Below are positions 15,758 to 24,025 of a stretch of 64,000 bases of DNA, piece by piece. The stretch comes from Paraconexibacter algicola (GTDB lineage Bacteria; Actinomycetota; Thermoleophilia; Solirubrobacterales; Solirubrobacteraceae). The notes under the pieces are model-generated. The model was not told the DNA's origin, did not search any database, and saw nothing but the letters and a program-made list of their open reading frames with translations. Position 1 is the first letter of the stretch. Every line of letters begins with the position of its first letter. Location of the stretch: positions 372,001 through 436,000 of the forward strand of contig NZ_PYYB01000002.1 of assembly GCF_003044185.1 (NCBI RefSeq), in the 5' to 3' direction. The position numbers were made by a program, and so were the translations under genes.

Positions 15758-18700
15758 CAGGCCGTCACCTCCGAGCCCGCGTTCGCGGCCTCTTCCTTCG
15801 CGAGCTCGGCGAGCACGCGCTTGTAGTCGGTCGGGAACACCTTCACGAACTTCGCGCTCAGCGTGTCCCAGTCGTCGAGGATCCGCCGCGCGACGGCCGA
15901 GCCGGTGCGCGCGAGGTGCTCCTCGACGAGCTCGCGGACCTCGATGCGGTCCGCCTCGTCCAGCGGCTCGATCTGGTCGACCATCGTCGGGTTGATCCGG
16001 TGCTTGAAGCCGCCGAACTCGTCGAACACGAAGGCGAGGCCGCCGCTCATGCCCGCCGCGAAGTTGCGGCCGGTCGGGCCGAGCACGACGGCGCGGCCGC
16101 CGGTCATGTACTCGCAGCCGTGGTCGCCGACGCCCTCGACGACCGCAGAGGCACCCGAGTTGCGCACGCAGAACCGCTCGCCCGCGAGGCCGCGGAAGAA
16201 CGCCTTGCCCTTCGTGGCGCCGAACAGCACGGTGTTGCCGACGATCACGTTCTCCTCGGCGGCGAACGTCACGCCCTCGGGCGGCCGGACGGCGAGCGTG
16301 CCGCCGGACAGGCCCTTGCCGGTGTAGTCGTTGGCGTCGCCCGAGAGCGTGAACACCACGCCCGGGGCGAGCCAGCCGCCGAAGCTCTGGCCGGCGGAGC
16401 CCGTGAAGCGGACCTGCACGGTGTCCGCGGGCAGGCCCTCGACGCCGTGCTTCTCGGCGATCCGCGACGACAGCATGCCGCCGACGGTGCGATTGACGTT
16501 GCGGACCGCGATGTCGAGCTCGCACGCCTCGCCCGCGTCGACCCGGTCGCCGATCGCCGCGAGGATCTCGTGGTCGAGATGGTCCCCGAGGGCGTACGGC
16601 GGCGCCTCGATGCGGTGCAGCGCGGTGCCCGCCGGCAGCTCCGGCCGGTGCAGGATGTGCGTGAGGTCGATGCCGCGCGCCTTCCAGTGGTCGATCGCCG
16701 CGTCGGCCATCAGCAGGTCGCTGCGGCCGATCAGCTCGTCGAACGTCCGCACGCCGAGCGAGGCCATGATCTCCCGGACCTCCTCCGCGACGAAGAAGAA
16801 GAAGTTCACGACGTGCTCCGGCTGGCCGCGGAACCGCTTGCGCAGCTCCGGGTCCTGCGTCGCGATGCCGACCGGACAGGTGTTCAGGTGGCAGGCGCGC
16901 ATCATGATGCAGCCCGTCGCGATCAGCGGGGCGGTCGAGAAGCCCATCTCGTCGGCGCCCAGCAGCGCCGCGATCGCGACGTCGCGACCGGTCTTCAGCT
17001 GGCCGTCGGTCTGGACGGTGATCCGCGAGCGCAGGTCGTTGAGCAGCAGCGTCTGCTGCGTCTCGGCGAGCCCGAGCTCCCACGGCGTGCCCGCGGACAC
17101 GATCGAGCTCAGCGGCGACGCGCCGGTGCCGCCGTCGTGGCCGGCGATGACGACGTGGTCGGCGTTGGCCTTCGCGACGCCCGCGGCGACCGTGCCGACC
17201 CCGACCTCGGAGACGAGCTTCACCGACACGCTCGCCTTCGGGTTCGCGCAGCGCAGGTCGTAGATGAGCTGCTTGAGGTCCTCGATCGAGTAGATGTCGT
17301 GGTGCGGCGGCGGCGAGATCAGGCCGACGCCGGGCGTGGTGTGCCGGACGCTGCCGATGTACTTGTCGACCTTGTGTCCGGGCAGCTGGCCGCCCTCGCC
17401 GGGCTTGGCGCCCTGCGCCATCTTGATCTGGATCTGGTCCGCGTTGACGAGGTAGTGCGCGGTGACGCCGAAGCGGCCGGACGCCACCTGCTTGATCGCC
17501 GAGCGGCGCAGGTCGCCGTTCTCGTCACGGGTGAAGCGGCGCGGGTCCTCCCCGCCCTCCCCGGTGTTCGACTTGCCGCCGATCCGGTTCATGGCGATCG
17601 CGAGCGTCTCGTGCGACTCGGTGGAGATCGACCCCAGCGACATCGCGCCGGTCGCGAACCGCTTCACGATCTCGGAGACCGGCTCGACCTCCTCGAGCGG
17701 GATCGCCTCGACGTCGGTGCGGAAGGTGAGCAGGCCGCGGAGCGTCGCCTTGCGGGCGGCGTCCTCGTTGATCGCCTTCGCGTACTCGCGGTACTTCTCG
17801 CGCGCGTCGAGCTCGTCGTCGGTGCGGACCGCGTGCTGCAGCAGCGAGATCGTCTGCGGGTTCCACTGGTGGTGCTCGCCATCGCGCCGCCACGCGTAGA
17901 CGCCGCCGACGGGCAGCAGCTCCTCGTCGTCCTCGGTGCCCGCCCAGCCGTAGCCGCGGGCGTGACGGTCGAGCGCCTCCTGGGCGAGGACCTCGAGGCC
18001 GACACCGCCGATGCGCGACGCGGTCCCGGTGAAGTGGCGCTCGACGAGCTGCTTCTCGAGACCGACGGCCTCGAAGATCTGGGCGCCGCAGTAGGACTGC
18101 GTCGTCGAGATCCCCATCTTGGAGATGGTCTTCAGCAGGCCCTTGCCGATCGCCTTGACGACGTGCCGCTCGGACTCCTCGAGCGTGTCGGTCGCGAGCT
18201 GGCCCTCGTCCTGCAGCTCGGTCAGCGACTCGAACATCAGGTACGGGTTGATCGCGCTGCAGCCGAAGCCGATGAGCGTCGCGAAGTGGTGCACCTCGCG
18301 CGGCTCCCCGGACTCGAGGACGAGCCCCGCCTGCAGGCGGGTGCCCTCGCGCACGAGATGGTGGTGGATCGCGGCGACCGCCAGCAGCGCCGGGATCGCG
18401 GCCCGGTCGGCGCCGAGGTTGCGGTCGCTGAGGATGATGATGTTGAAGCCGGCCTCGATGAGGTCGTGGGCCTCGTCGCAGGCGTTGGTGAGCCGCGCCT
18501 GCATGCCCTCGGGACCCTCGGCGACCGGCCAGGTGATGTCGATCGTCCCCGAGCGGAACGCCGGGTGCTCGATCTGCTTGAGCGTCTCGAGCTCGTGGTT
18601 GCGCAGGATCGGCTGCTCCATCGCGATCTGGCGGGCGTGCGCCGGCGTCTCGGTGAGGAGGTTGCCCTCCGCGCCGATGCCGGTGCCCAGCGACATGACG

Positions 18701-20292
18701 ATGGCCTCGCGGATCGGGTCGATCGGCGGGTTGGTGACCTGCGCGAACAGCTGCTTGAAGTACGAGTACAGCGGCGGGCGCTGGTCGGAGAGGACCGCGA
18801 GCGCGTTGTCGTTGCCCATCGAGCCGATCGGCTCCTCGCCCTTGTTGGCCATCGGGGCGAGCAGGACCCGCAGGTCCTCCTGGCTGAACCCGAAGGCGAG
18901 CTGGCGGGCGCGCAGCGGCTCGGTGCGCTCGACGCGCGGCTCCTTCACCGGCAGGTCGTCGAAGTGGACGACGTTCTCCTGGAACCAGTCCGCGTACGGG
19001 CGCTGGGTCGCGACCTCCTTCTTGACCTCCTCGTCGGCGATGATGCGGCCGCGCTCGAGGTCGACGAGGAAGAGCTTGCCCGGCTGCAGACGGCCGAGGC
19101 GCTTCACCTCGCCCGGGGCGACCGGCAGCATGCCCGTCTCCGAGCCGAGGATCACGTGGCCGTCGGTGGTCTCGACCCAGCGGCCGGGACGCAGGCCGTT
19201 GCGGTCGAGCGTCGCGCCGACGACCTTGCCGTCGGTGAAGCAGACCGCGGCGGGGCCGTCCCACGGCTCCATGAAGCACGAGTGGAAGGCGTAGAAGCCC
19301 TTGAGGTCGTCCGGGAGGTCGTCGCGGTCGGCGTAGGCCTCCGGGATCATCATCATGATCGCGTGCGGCAGCGAGCGGCCGGCGAGCATCAGGAGCTCGA
19401 GGACGTTGTCGAACGTCGCCGAGTCCGACCCGCCGACGCGCACGACCGGCAGCACCTTCTGCAGGTCGCCGCCGAACAGCTCGCTGGCGAGCTGCGACTC
19501 GCGGGCGCGCATCCAGTTGATGTTGCCCATCAGCGTGTTGATCTCGCCGTTGTGGGCGATCACGCGGAACGGGTGCGCGAGCTCCCAGGACGGGAACGTG
19601 TTCGTCGAGAAGCGCGAGTGGACAAGCGCCAGGGCGCTCTTGAACCGCTCGTCCTGCAGGTCCGGGAAGAACGTGCGGACCTGGTCGGAGATCAGCATGC
19701 CCTTGTACACGCACGTGCGCGAGGAGAACGAGGGCGCGTAGAAGTCGGGGCCGGCGGCGATCTCGACGATCCGGCGGATGACGTACAGCTTGCGCTCGAA
19801 CGCCATCTGGTCGTGCGTGAAGCCCGGGCCGGCCGCGATGAACAGCTGCGCGATGTGCGGGCGCGACTGGTTGGCGGTGACGCCGACGTGGTCCTCGTCG
19901 ATCGGGACCTCGCGCCAGCCCAGGACGATCTGGCCCTCGACGCGGACGTTGAGCTCCAGCAGGCCCTCGACCTTGGCGCGCAGCGCCGCGTCGCGGGGCA
20001 GGTAGCAGGTGGCGACGCCGTACTGGCCGAGGTCGGGCAGCTCGAAGTCGCAGACGCCGCGGAAGAACTCGTCCGGCATCTGGACGAGGATCCCGGCGCC
20101 GTCCCCGGTCTTGGCGTCCGCCCCGGCCGCTCCGCGGTGCTCGAGGTTCTCGAGCGCCGTCAGGGCGCGGTCGACGACCTCGTGCGTGGGCGTGTTGTCC
20201 AGGCGTGCGACCATCGCGACGCCACAGGCGTCGTGCTCGTTCGCGGGGTCGTACAGGCCTTGGGCCGGTGGGCGCTGGTGATGCAGAGTCAT
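15757..20292 (-). CDS. gltB: Glutamate synthase large subunit
   Basis: Alpha subunit of GOGAT (1511 aa, typical length). Class II glutaminase domain first: catalytic Cys23 in EHDACGVAMV becomes N-terminal after removal of a 22-residue propeptide. Central and FMN-binding synthase domains follow, with SNTGEGGEDP, the GAKPGEGGQLPGHKV loop and the 3Fe-4S Cys set in CHLNTCPVGIATQ. The C-terminal GXGXG beta-helix contains GSAGQSFGGWLAPG and GGRAVVLGPTGRNFAAGMSGG. ATG 20292 was chosen because CGGGAG lies 6 bases upstream and the propeptide starts there. A -10-like TACCCT is at 20343-20348. Operon gltB-gltD. Confidence 0.97.
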   Translation of the reverse strand: MTLHHQRPPAQGLYDPANEHDACGVAMVARLDNTPTHEVVDRALTALENLEHRGAAGADAKTGDGAGILVQMPDEFFRGVCDFELPDLGQYGVATCYLPRDAALRAKVEGLLELNVRVEGQIVLGWREVPIDEDHVGVTANQSRPHIAQLFIAAGPGFTHDQMAFERKLYVIRRIVEIAAGPDFYAPSFSSRTCVYKGMLISDQVRTFFPDLQDERFKSALALVHSRFSTNTFPSWELAHPFRVIAHNGEINTLMGNINWMRARESQLASELFGGDLQKVLPVVRVGGSDSATFDNVLELLMLAGRSLPHAIMMMIPEAYADRDDLPDDLKGFYAFHSCFMEPWDGPAAVCFTDGKVVGATLDRNGLRPGRWVETTDGHVILGSETGMLPVAPGEVKRLGRLQPGKLFLVDLERGRIIADEEVKKEVATQRPYADWFQENVVHFDDLPVKEPRVERTEPLRARQLAFGFSQEDLRVLLAPMANKGEEPIGSMGNDNALAVLSDQRPPLYSYFKQLFAQVTNPPIDPIREAIVMSLGTGIGAEGNLLTETPAHARQIAMEQPILRNHELETLKQIEHPAFRSGTIDITWPVAEGPEGMQARLTNACDEAHDLIEAGFNIIILSDRNLGADRAAIPALLAVAAIHHHLVREGTRLQAGLVLESGEPREVHHFATLIGFGCSAINPYLMFESLTELQDEGQLATDTLEESERHVVKAIGKGLLKTISKMGISTTQSYCGAQIFEAVGLEKQLVERHFTGTASRIGGVGLEVLAQEALDRHARGYGWAGTEDDEELLPVGGVYAWRRDGEHHQWNPQTISLLQHAVRTDDELDAREKYREYAKAINEDAARKATLRGLLTFRTDVEAIPLEEVEPVSEIVKRFATGAMSLGSISTESHETLAIAMNRIGGKSNTGEGGEDPRRFTRDENGDLRRSAIKQVASGRFGVTAHYLVNADQIQIKMAQGAKPGEGGQLPGHKVDKYIGSVRHTTPGVGLISPPPHHDIYSIEDLKQLIYDLRCANPKASVSVKLVSEVGVGTVAAGVAKANADHVVIAGHDGGTGASPLSSIVSAGTPWELGLAETQQTLLLNDLRSRITVQTDGQLKTGRDVAIAALLGADEMGFSTAPLIATGCIMMRACHLNTCPVGIATQDPELRKRFRGQPEHVVNFFFFVAEEVREIMASLGVRTFDELIGRSDLLMADAAIDHWKARGIDLTHILHRPELPAGTALHRIEAPPYALGDHLDHEILAAIGDRVDAGEACELDIAVRNVNRTVGGMLSSRIAEKHGVEGLPADTVQVRFTGSAGQSFGGWLAPGVVFTLSGDANDYTGKGLSGGTLAVRPPEGVTFAAEENVIVGNTVLFGATKGKAFFRGLAGERFCVRNSGASAVVEGVGDHGCEYMTGGRAVVLGPTGRNFAAGMSGGLAFVFDEFGGFKHRINPTMVDQIEPLDEADRIEVRELVEEHLARTGSAVARRILDDWDTLSAKFVKVFPTDYKRVLAELAKEEAANAGSEVTA

Positions 20293-20442
20293 AGAAGGCT
20301 CCCGGTAGACGCGGGGGTGCCCGGAGGCGGAGCGAGCGCCGAAGGGTAGCAACGAGGGGGCCGACGATCACCGTTGCGGCGCGTCGGCGACGGCTGCGGA
20401 CGCGCCCGCGCAGGGACCCGCCCGCGGGCTCGAACCCCCTGC

Positions 20443-21321
20443 TCAGGTGCTCTCGGCGGCCGTCTTCTTCTTCGCGGCGGGCTTGGCGGCGGCCTTGCCG
20501 CCGCGGCCCTTCGGCTTCGCCGCTGCCTCGGTGCCGCGCACCGCGTCCAGGGACGCCTTGAGCGCGGCCATGAGGTCCGGGACCTCCTCGGGCGCCTCCT
20601 CGGGCGTCTCGACGACCGCGATCTCCTCGCCGGAGGCCTTCGCCTCGATGAGCTTGAGGACCTCCTCGCGGTAGCTGTCCTCGTAGCGGTCGGGCTCCCA
20701 GTCGGCGGCGAGGGACTCGACCAGCTGCTTGGCGATGTCGAGCTCGCGCTTGGTCGTCTTCACCTCGCCGGCGGCCTCGAGCTCCTCGAGCGTGTCGGCG
20801 GGGACGACCTCGTCGGCGAAGACCATCGTCGAGCAGCCGATCACCGAGCCGGCCGCCATCGGGCGGATCGCGACGAGCGCCTCCTTCGTGCGCAGCACGA
20901 CCCGGGCGATCGCGACCTTGCCGGTCTCGTTCATCGCGTCGAGCAGGAGCTTGTAGGGCTTGGCGCCCCCGACCGCGGGCGCGAGGTAGTACGGCGTGTC
21001 GAAGTGGACCGGGTCGATGTCGGCCAGGTCGACGAAGTCCTCGATCTCGATCGTCTTCGTCTTCTCGGGCTGGATCGCCTCGAGCTCCTTCGGCTCGATG
21101 ACCACGTAGCGGTCCGGGGACAGCTCGTAGCCCTTGACGAGGCGGTCGTACGGGACCTCCTCGCCGGTGGCGGCGTTGATCCGCTGCTGCTTGATGCGGG
21201 AGTTGTCCGCGCCGTCGAGCTGGTTGAAGCGGACCGTCTTGGCACGGACGGCCGGGTACATCTTCACGGGCACCGTGACCAGCCCGAAGCTGATCGCGCC
21301 ACTCCACATCGCGCGGGGCAT
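20443..21321 (-). CDS. ku: Non-homologous end joining protein Ku
   Basis: Bacterial Ku (292 aa), a homodimeric ring that binds DNA double-strand ends and recruits a ligase. The N-terminus MWSGAISFGLVTVPVKMYPA is diagnostic; the core beta-barrel follows to about residue 255. The C-terminal 35 residues are Lys/Ala-rich (GRGGKAAAKPAAKKK), a DNA-binding tail seen in some actinobacterial Ku proteins. No LigD or other ligase gene is next to it, so the partner must be elsewhere. A SRPBCC gene precedes it on the same strand with a 48-base gap. Confidence 0.96.
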   Translation of the reverse strand: MPRAMWSGAISFGLVTVPVKMYPAVRAKTVRFNQLDGADNSRIKQQRINAATGEEVPYDRLVKGYELSPDRYVVIEPKELEAIQPEKTKTIEIEDFVDLADIDPVHFDTPYYLAPAVGGAKPYKLLLDAMNETGKVAIARVVLRTKEALVAIRPMAAGSVIGCSTMVFADEVVPADTLEELEAAGEVKTTKRELDIAKQLVESLAADWEPDRYEDSYREEVLKLIEAKASGEEIAVVETPEEAPEEVPDLMAALKASLDAVRGTEAAAKPKGRGGKAAAKPAAKKKTAAEST

Positions 21322-21369
21322 GGAGGGAGTCTTCCCGGCGCAGCGCCCGATGCCTACACGTGCACGCGG

Positions 21370-21840
21370 CTATGCGCCGTAGTGCCGGCGCGTGTCCTTG
21401 AACAGGCTGCCGAAGATCGCGCCGTTCAGCGGCCCGCCGGGCCGGCCGGCCGCGGTCGGCTCGACGGCGATCGTCCAGTCGAAGCGGCAGCTCGAGTCGC
21501 CGGTCGGGGTCACGACGTAGTCCTCGGCGATCCGCTTGATCAGCGGCAGGTTGCTGCGGTCGCCGACGAAGGCCTTGCGCGTGCCCTCGTCCCAGGCGAT
21601 GTAGCGCTCGTCGAGGCTGATGAGGCCGAGGACCTTGACGGTCTTCGTCGCGCCGACGCCGTGCGGGCGCGGCGAGGTCCAGCGCACCGTCGTGAGCGCC
21701 TTGCACCAGTGCAGCGCGCTGTCGGAGGTCAGGTCGGCCCAGACCGCGGCGGCGGGCAGCGGGATCGCGAAGCTGTCCCGGTAGATCTTCGGGGCGGAGG
21801 TGAGGAACGACTCGTCGGTCGGCGCGCAGGAGAAGGCCAT
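21370..21840 (-). CDS. SRPBCC (START-fold) protein
   Basis: Soluble 156-aa protein of the SRPBCC/polyketide-cyclase-like superfamily, a helix-grip fold with a deep hydrophobic pocket used by many small lipid- or metabolite-binding proteins. Supporting signs are the N-terminal PLPAAAVWADLTSDSALHWCK segment, alternating strands, and the C-terminal helix GAIFGSLFKDTRRHYG. ATG 21840 is chosen because TAGGGT ends 7 bases upstream, so the mRNA is leaderless; a GTG 9 bases earlier overlaps the -10 box. The ligand is unknown. Confidence 0.8.
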   Translation of the reverse strand: MAFSCAPTDESFLTSAPKIYRDSFAIPLPAAAVWADLTSDSALHWCKALTTVRWTSPRPHGVGATKTVKVLGLISLDERYIAWDEGTRKAFVGDRSNLPLIKRIAEDYVVTPTGDSSCRFDWTIAVEPTAAGRPGGPLNGAIFGSLFKDTRRHYGA

Positions 21841-21873
21841 GGCGCGCACCCTAGTGGGTACGCGCCACGGCGT

Positions 21874-23211
21874 TCAGTCCTTGAACGGGTCGACCGTGTC
21901 CGCCGCCGCCATCGCGACCCCGATGGGGGTCAGGCGATGGAGGATCTCGACCGTGTCGGCGTGGGCCTGCAGCACCACGTCGAGGCGCTTGTAGGCGTCC
22001 GGAGCCTCGTCGGCGGCGCCGCCGCGGAGCTCGATCCCCTTCGTGGCGAGGTCCGCCTGGACCGCGGCGAAGTCGATCAGCCCGTCGCGGATCCGGCCGC
22101 GGCGCTTGCTCATCCGCCCGTCCGGGTGGTCGGGGCAGAGCGTGAACCGGTCGTTCGTGGCCCCGGCCCTGTCGCGCTCGTGGCGGAACTGGCCCCAGGT
22201 GACCCAGAACGAGCAGTCCCGCGCGTTGCACTCCGCCCGGGTCCCGACCTTGCCCGCCGCCTGCGTCCGCGACATCACGCGACCCGCACCGTGGACGGTC
22301 GAGTGCAGGAGCCCGGCACCGGCCGCGGCGTCGGTGCCCCGCAGGATCACCGCGTCCTCGCCCATGCTCGCGCCCACGAAGCCCTCCTGCCCCGGGAACG
22401 CCGGCGTGCAGCCCTTGCGGACGACCCAGCAGTCCACGCCGTGGTGCTCCTCGCGCCAGGCGTAGTTGTGGTGGTTGTGGACCTCGTGCAGCGAGCGCGC
22501 ACCGAGGATCTCGAGCACCTTGTCGACGACGACGTCGCGGCCCGCGTACGCGTACGCGCCCGCCAGCTCCATCGCCGCGATGTACGACTGCCCGATCTCG
22601 GAGTCGACGTGGAAGAGCACCGGCGGGGAGTCCATCTCGCCGTCGCTGCCCCGCTCGTCGAAGCGGCCGCCCTGCGCCATCGACAGGAACCCGCTCGCCG
22701 TCTTGTGCCCGAACCCGCGGGAGCCGAAGTGGACGCCGACCCACACGTGGCCGTCGTCGCCGGCGAAGAGGTCGACGTAGTGGTTGCCGGCGCCGACCGT
22801 GCCCAGCTGGTTGCGGGCGCTGTGCACCAGCTTCCGCTGCGGGCGGAAGTCGGCGTGGAGGATCTGGTCGAGGACCGGGTGGTCGACGGGCTCGTCGTTC
22901 TTGCGGCCCATGCCGAAGCTGACGCGGGCTGCGACCTCGTCCATCAGGCGCGGCACGTCTGCGCGGACGTCCTCGGTCAGGAGGTCCGTGCGGACGGCCT
23001 TGTTGCCGCAGCCGATGTCGTAGCCGACGCCCGAGGGGCTGATGTGGTCCGGGTAGGCGATCGCGCCGCCGATCGGCTGCGAGTAGCCGACGTGGCCGTC
23101 GGCGCACAGCACGCCGGCGACGGCGTCACCGGCCTGCGCGCAGCGGCGCAGCTGCTCGATCGCGCGGGCGTCCACGTCCCCGCGGACCTCGATCCTCATC
23201 TCACTGCTCAT
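21874..23211 (-). CDS. rtcB: RtcB-family RNA ligase
   Basis: GTP-dependent RNA 3'-phosphate/2',3'-cyclic phosphate to 5'-OH ligase family (445 aa). Readable motifs are ADGHVGYSQPIGG, the metal-binding Cys in GYDIGCGN, the His cluster NHHNYAW, and the guanylylated His in STVHGAGRVMSR. In bacteria RtcB repairs tRNA and rRNA cleaved under stress. No RtcA or sigma-54 RtcR is nearby. The gene follows a 181-aa hypothetical gene on the same strand by 42 bases, probably one transcript. Family call is firm; the exact substrate is inferred from the family. Confidence 0.93.
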   Translation of the reverse strand: MSSEMRIEVRGDVDARAIEQLRRCAQAGDAVAGVLCADGHVGYSQPIGGAIAYPDHISPSGVGYDIGCGNKAVRTDLLTEDVRADVPRLMDEVAARVSFGMGRKNDEPVDHPVLDQILHADFRPQRKLVHSARNQLGTVGAGNHYVDLFAGDDGHVWVGVHFGSRGFGHKTASGFLSMAQGGRFDERGSDGEMDSPPVLFHVDSEIGQSYIAAMELAGAYAYAGRDVVVDKVLEILGARSLHEVHNHHNYAWREEHHGVDCWVVRKGCTPAFPGQEGFVGASMGEDAVILRGTDAAAGAGLLHSTVHGAGRVMSRTQAAGKVGTRAECNARDCSFWVTWGQFRHERDRAGATNDRFTLCPDHPDGRMSKRRGRIRDGLIDFAAVQADLATKGIELRGGAADEAPDAYKRLDVVLQAHADTVEILHRLTPIGVAMAAADTVDPFKD

Positions 23212-23253
23212 GCGTCGATCCTCGCGGTCGGCGCCGTGCGCTGCGCCACGGCC

Positions 23254-23799
23254 TCAGCGGCGCCGCGGACCCGAACCGCGGAGGTTCCACTCCTCTTCGA
23301 GCGTCCCGCCCCGCCGCGTGGCCGCCCACCGCGCCGCACCGTCCTGCAGCCGCCGGCCGGCCCGCTCGAGCCGGTCGGCGTCGAGGCCGGGCGGCGGGCC
23401 GAGGTCGCCGAGCAGGTGCACGAACGTCGAGACGTCCCGCAGCCGGCGCTCCAGCGCCGCGTCGCTCACAGCGCGGACGAGCAGCTCGGCGTGGGCCAGT
23501 CCGGTGCCGGCGGCGCGGATGATCTCGCGGGCGCGCCGGTCCGCGTGCGGCTTGCGGCGACCCTCGAGCACCACGCAGTGGTCGAACATCCCGCCGCGCT
23601 CGAGGACCGCCCACAGGCCCTGGTCGAGTCCGAGCTCGCGTTCGACGAGCAGGTGCGCGAGGTCGTGCGGCACGGAGCCCTCGGGCGCGCCGACCTTGTT
23701 GTAGCCCCCGCCGTCGAGCTCGACGAGCAGGCCGTCGACCGACCGGTAGGTCGCCCGGTAGCGGGTGCCGGAGTCGGGCTTGTGGAACGTGACGAGCAT
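23254..23799 (-). CDS. Hypothetical protein upstream of rtcB
   Basis: Soluble 181-aa protein I do not recognise. The first 45 residues look beta-rich, then VPHDLAHLLVERELGLDQGLW forms a helix with spaced His/Glu residues that could bind a metal, followed by helices and an Arg-rich C-terminus. No signal peptide. ATG 23799 is chosen because the beta domain starts there and the upstream frame reads like non-coding. Its position as first gene of a two-gene unit with rtcB suggests a role in RNA repair, but that rests on context only. Confidence 0.72.
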   Translation of the reverse strand: MLVTFHKPDSGTRYRATYRSVDGLLVELDGGGYNKVGAPEGSVPHDLAHLLVERELGLDQGLWAVLERGGMFDHCVVLEGRRKPHADRRAREIIRAAGTGLAHAELLVRAVSDAALERRLRDVSTFVHLLGDLGPPPGLDADRLERAGRRLQDGAARWAATRRGGTLEEEWNLRGSGPRRR

Positions 23800-23883
23800 G
23801 TGAGGATTCGAACCCGAAACGGCGTCGGGCGACGCGAAAGAGAGGTTGCGGGACCGGCGTCCCTCCCCTACCGTGATCGGACC

Positions 23884-24012
23884 ATGTTCACCACCTGGCA
23901 CACCCCCATGCGCCCGAAAAGCGCCGCGGTCCGCGGTCGGCTCTTCGTGTCCGTGTGCCCGACCGTGGACACGGACATCGTCGCGTCGCCGAACCAGCTC
24001 CAGCTGAGCTAG
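23884..24012 (+). CDS. Small ORF (42 aa) leading the HNH-repeat gene
   Basis: Frame MFTTWHTPMRPKSAAVRG... ending NQLQLS, with third codon positions almost all G or C as in the neighbouring genes, which favours real coding. TACCGT (23869-23874) ends 9 bases before the ATG. The stop is 13 bases before the ATG of the next gene, and that gap carries GGGAGG. It could be a leader peptide coupling translation of the next gene, or a small protein of its own. No known family. Confidence 0.5.
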   Translation: MFTTWHTPMRPKSAAVRGRLFVSVCPTVDTDIVASPNQLQLS

Positions 24013-24025
24013 CCGGGAGGTCCAC

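Noticed and set aside
15916-20349. A 1,477-codon open frame on the plus strand opposite gltB
   Set aside because: It is exactly antisense to a glutamate synthase gene with all motifs intact; long antisense frames are expected in DNA this rich in GC, and the product is low-complexity Arg/Asp/Glu/Val without any domain.
23802-23817. GGTTCGAATCC on the minus strand, like the T-loop of a tRNA, just before the gene upstream of rtcB
   Set aside because: The T-stem pairs poorly, no acceptor, D or anticodon arm can be found around it, and a similar GGTTCGAGCC occurs at 20425-20434. Probably chance, though the rtcB context made it tempting as a tRNA mimic.
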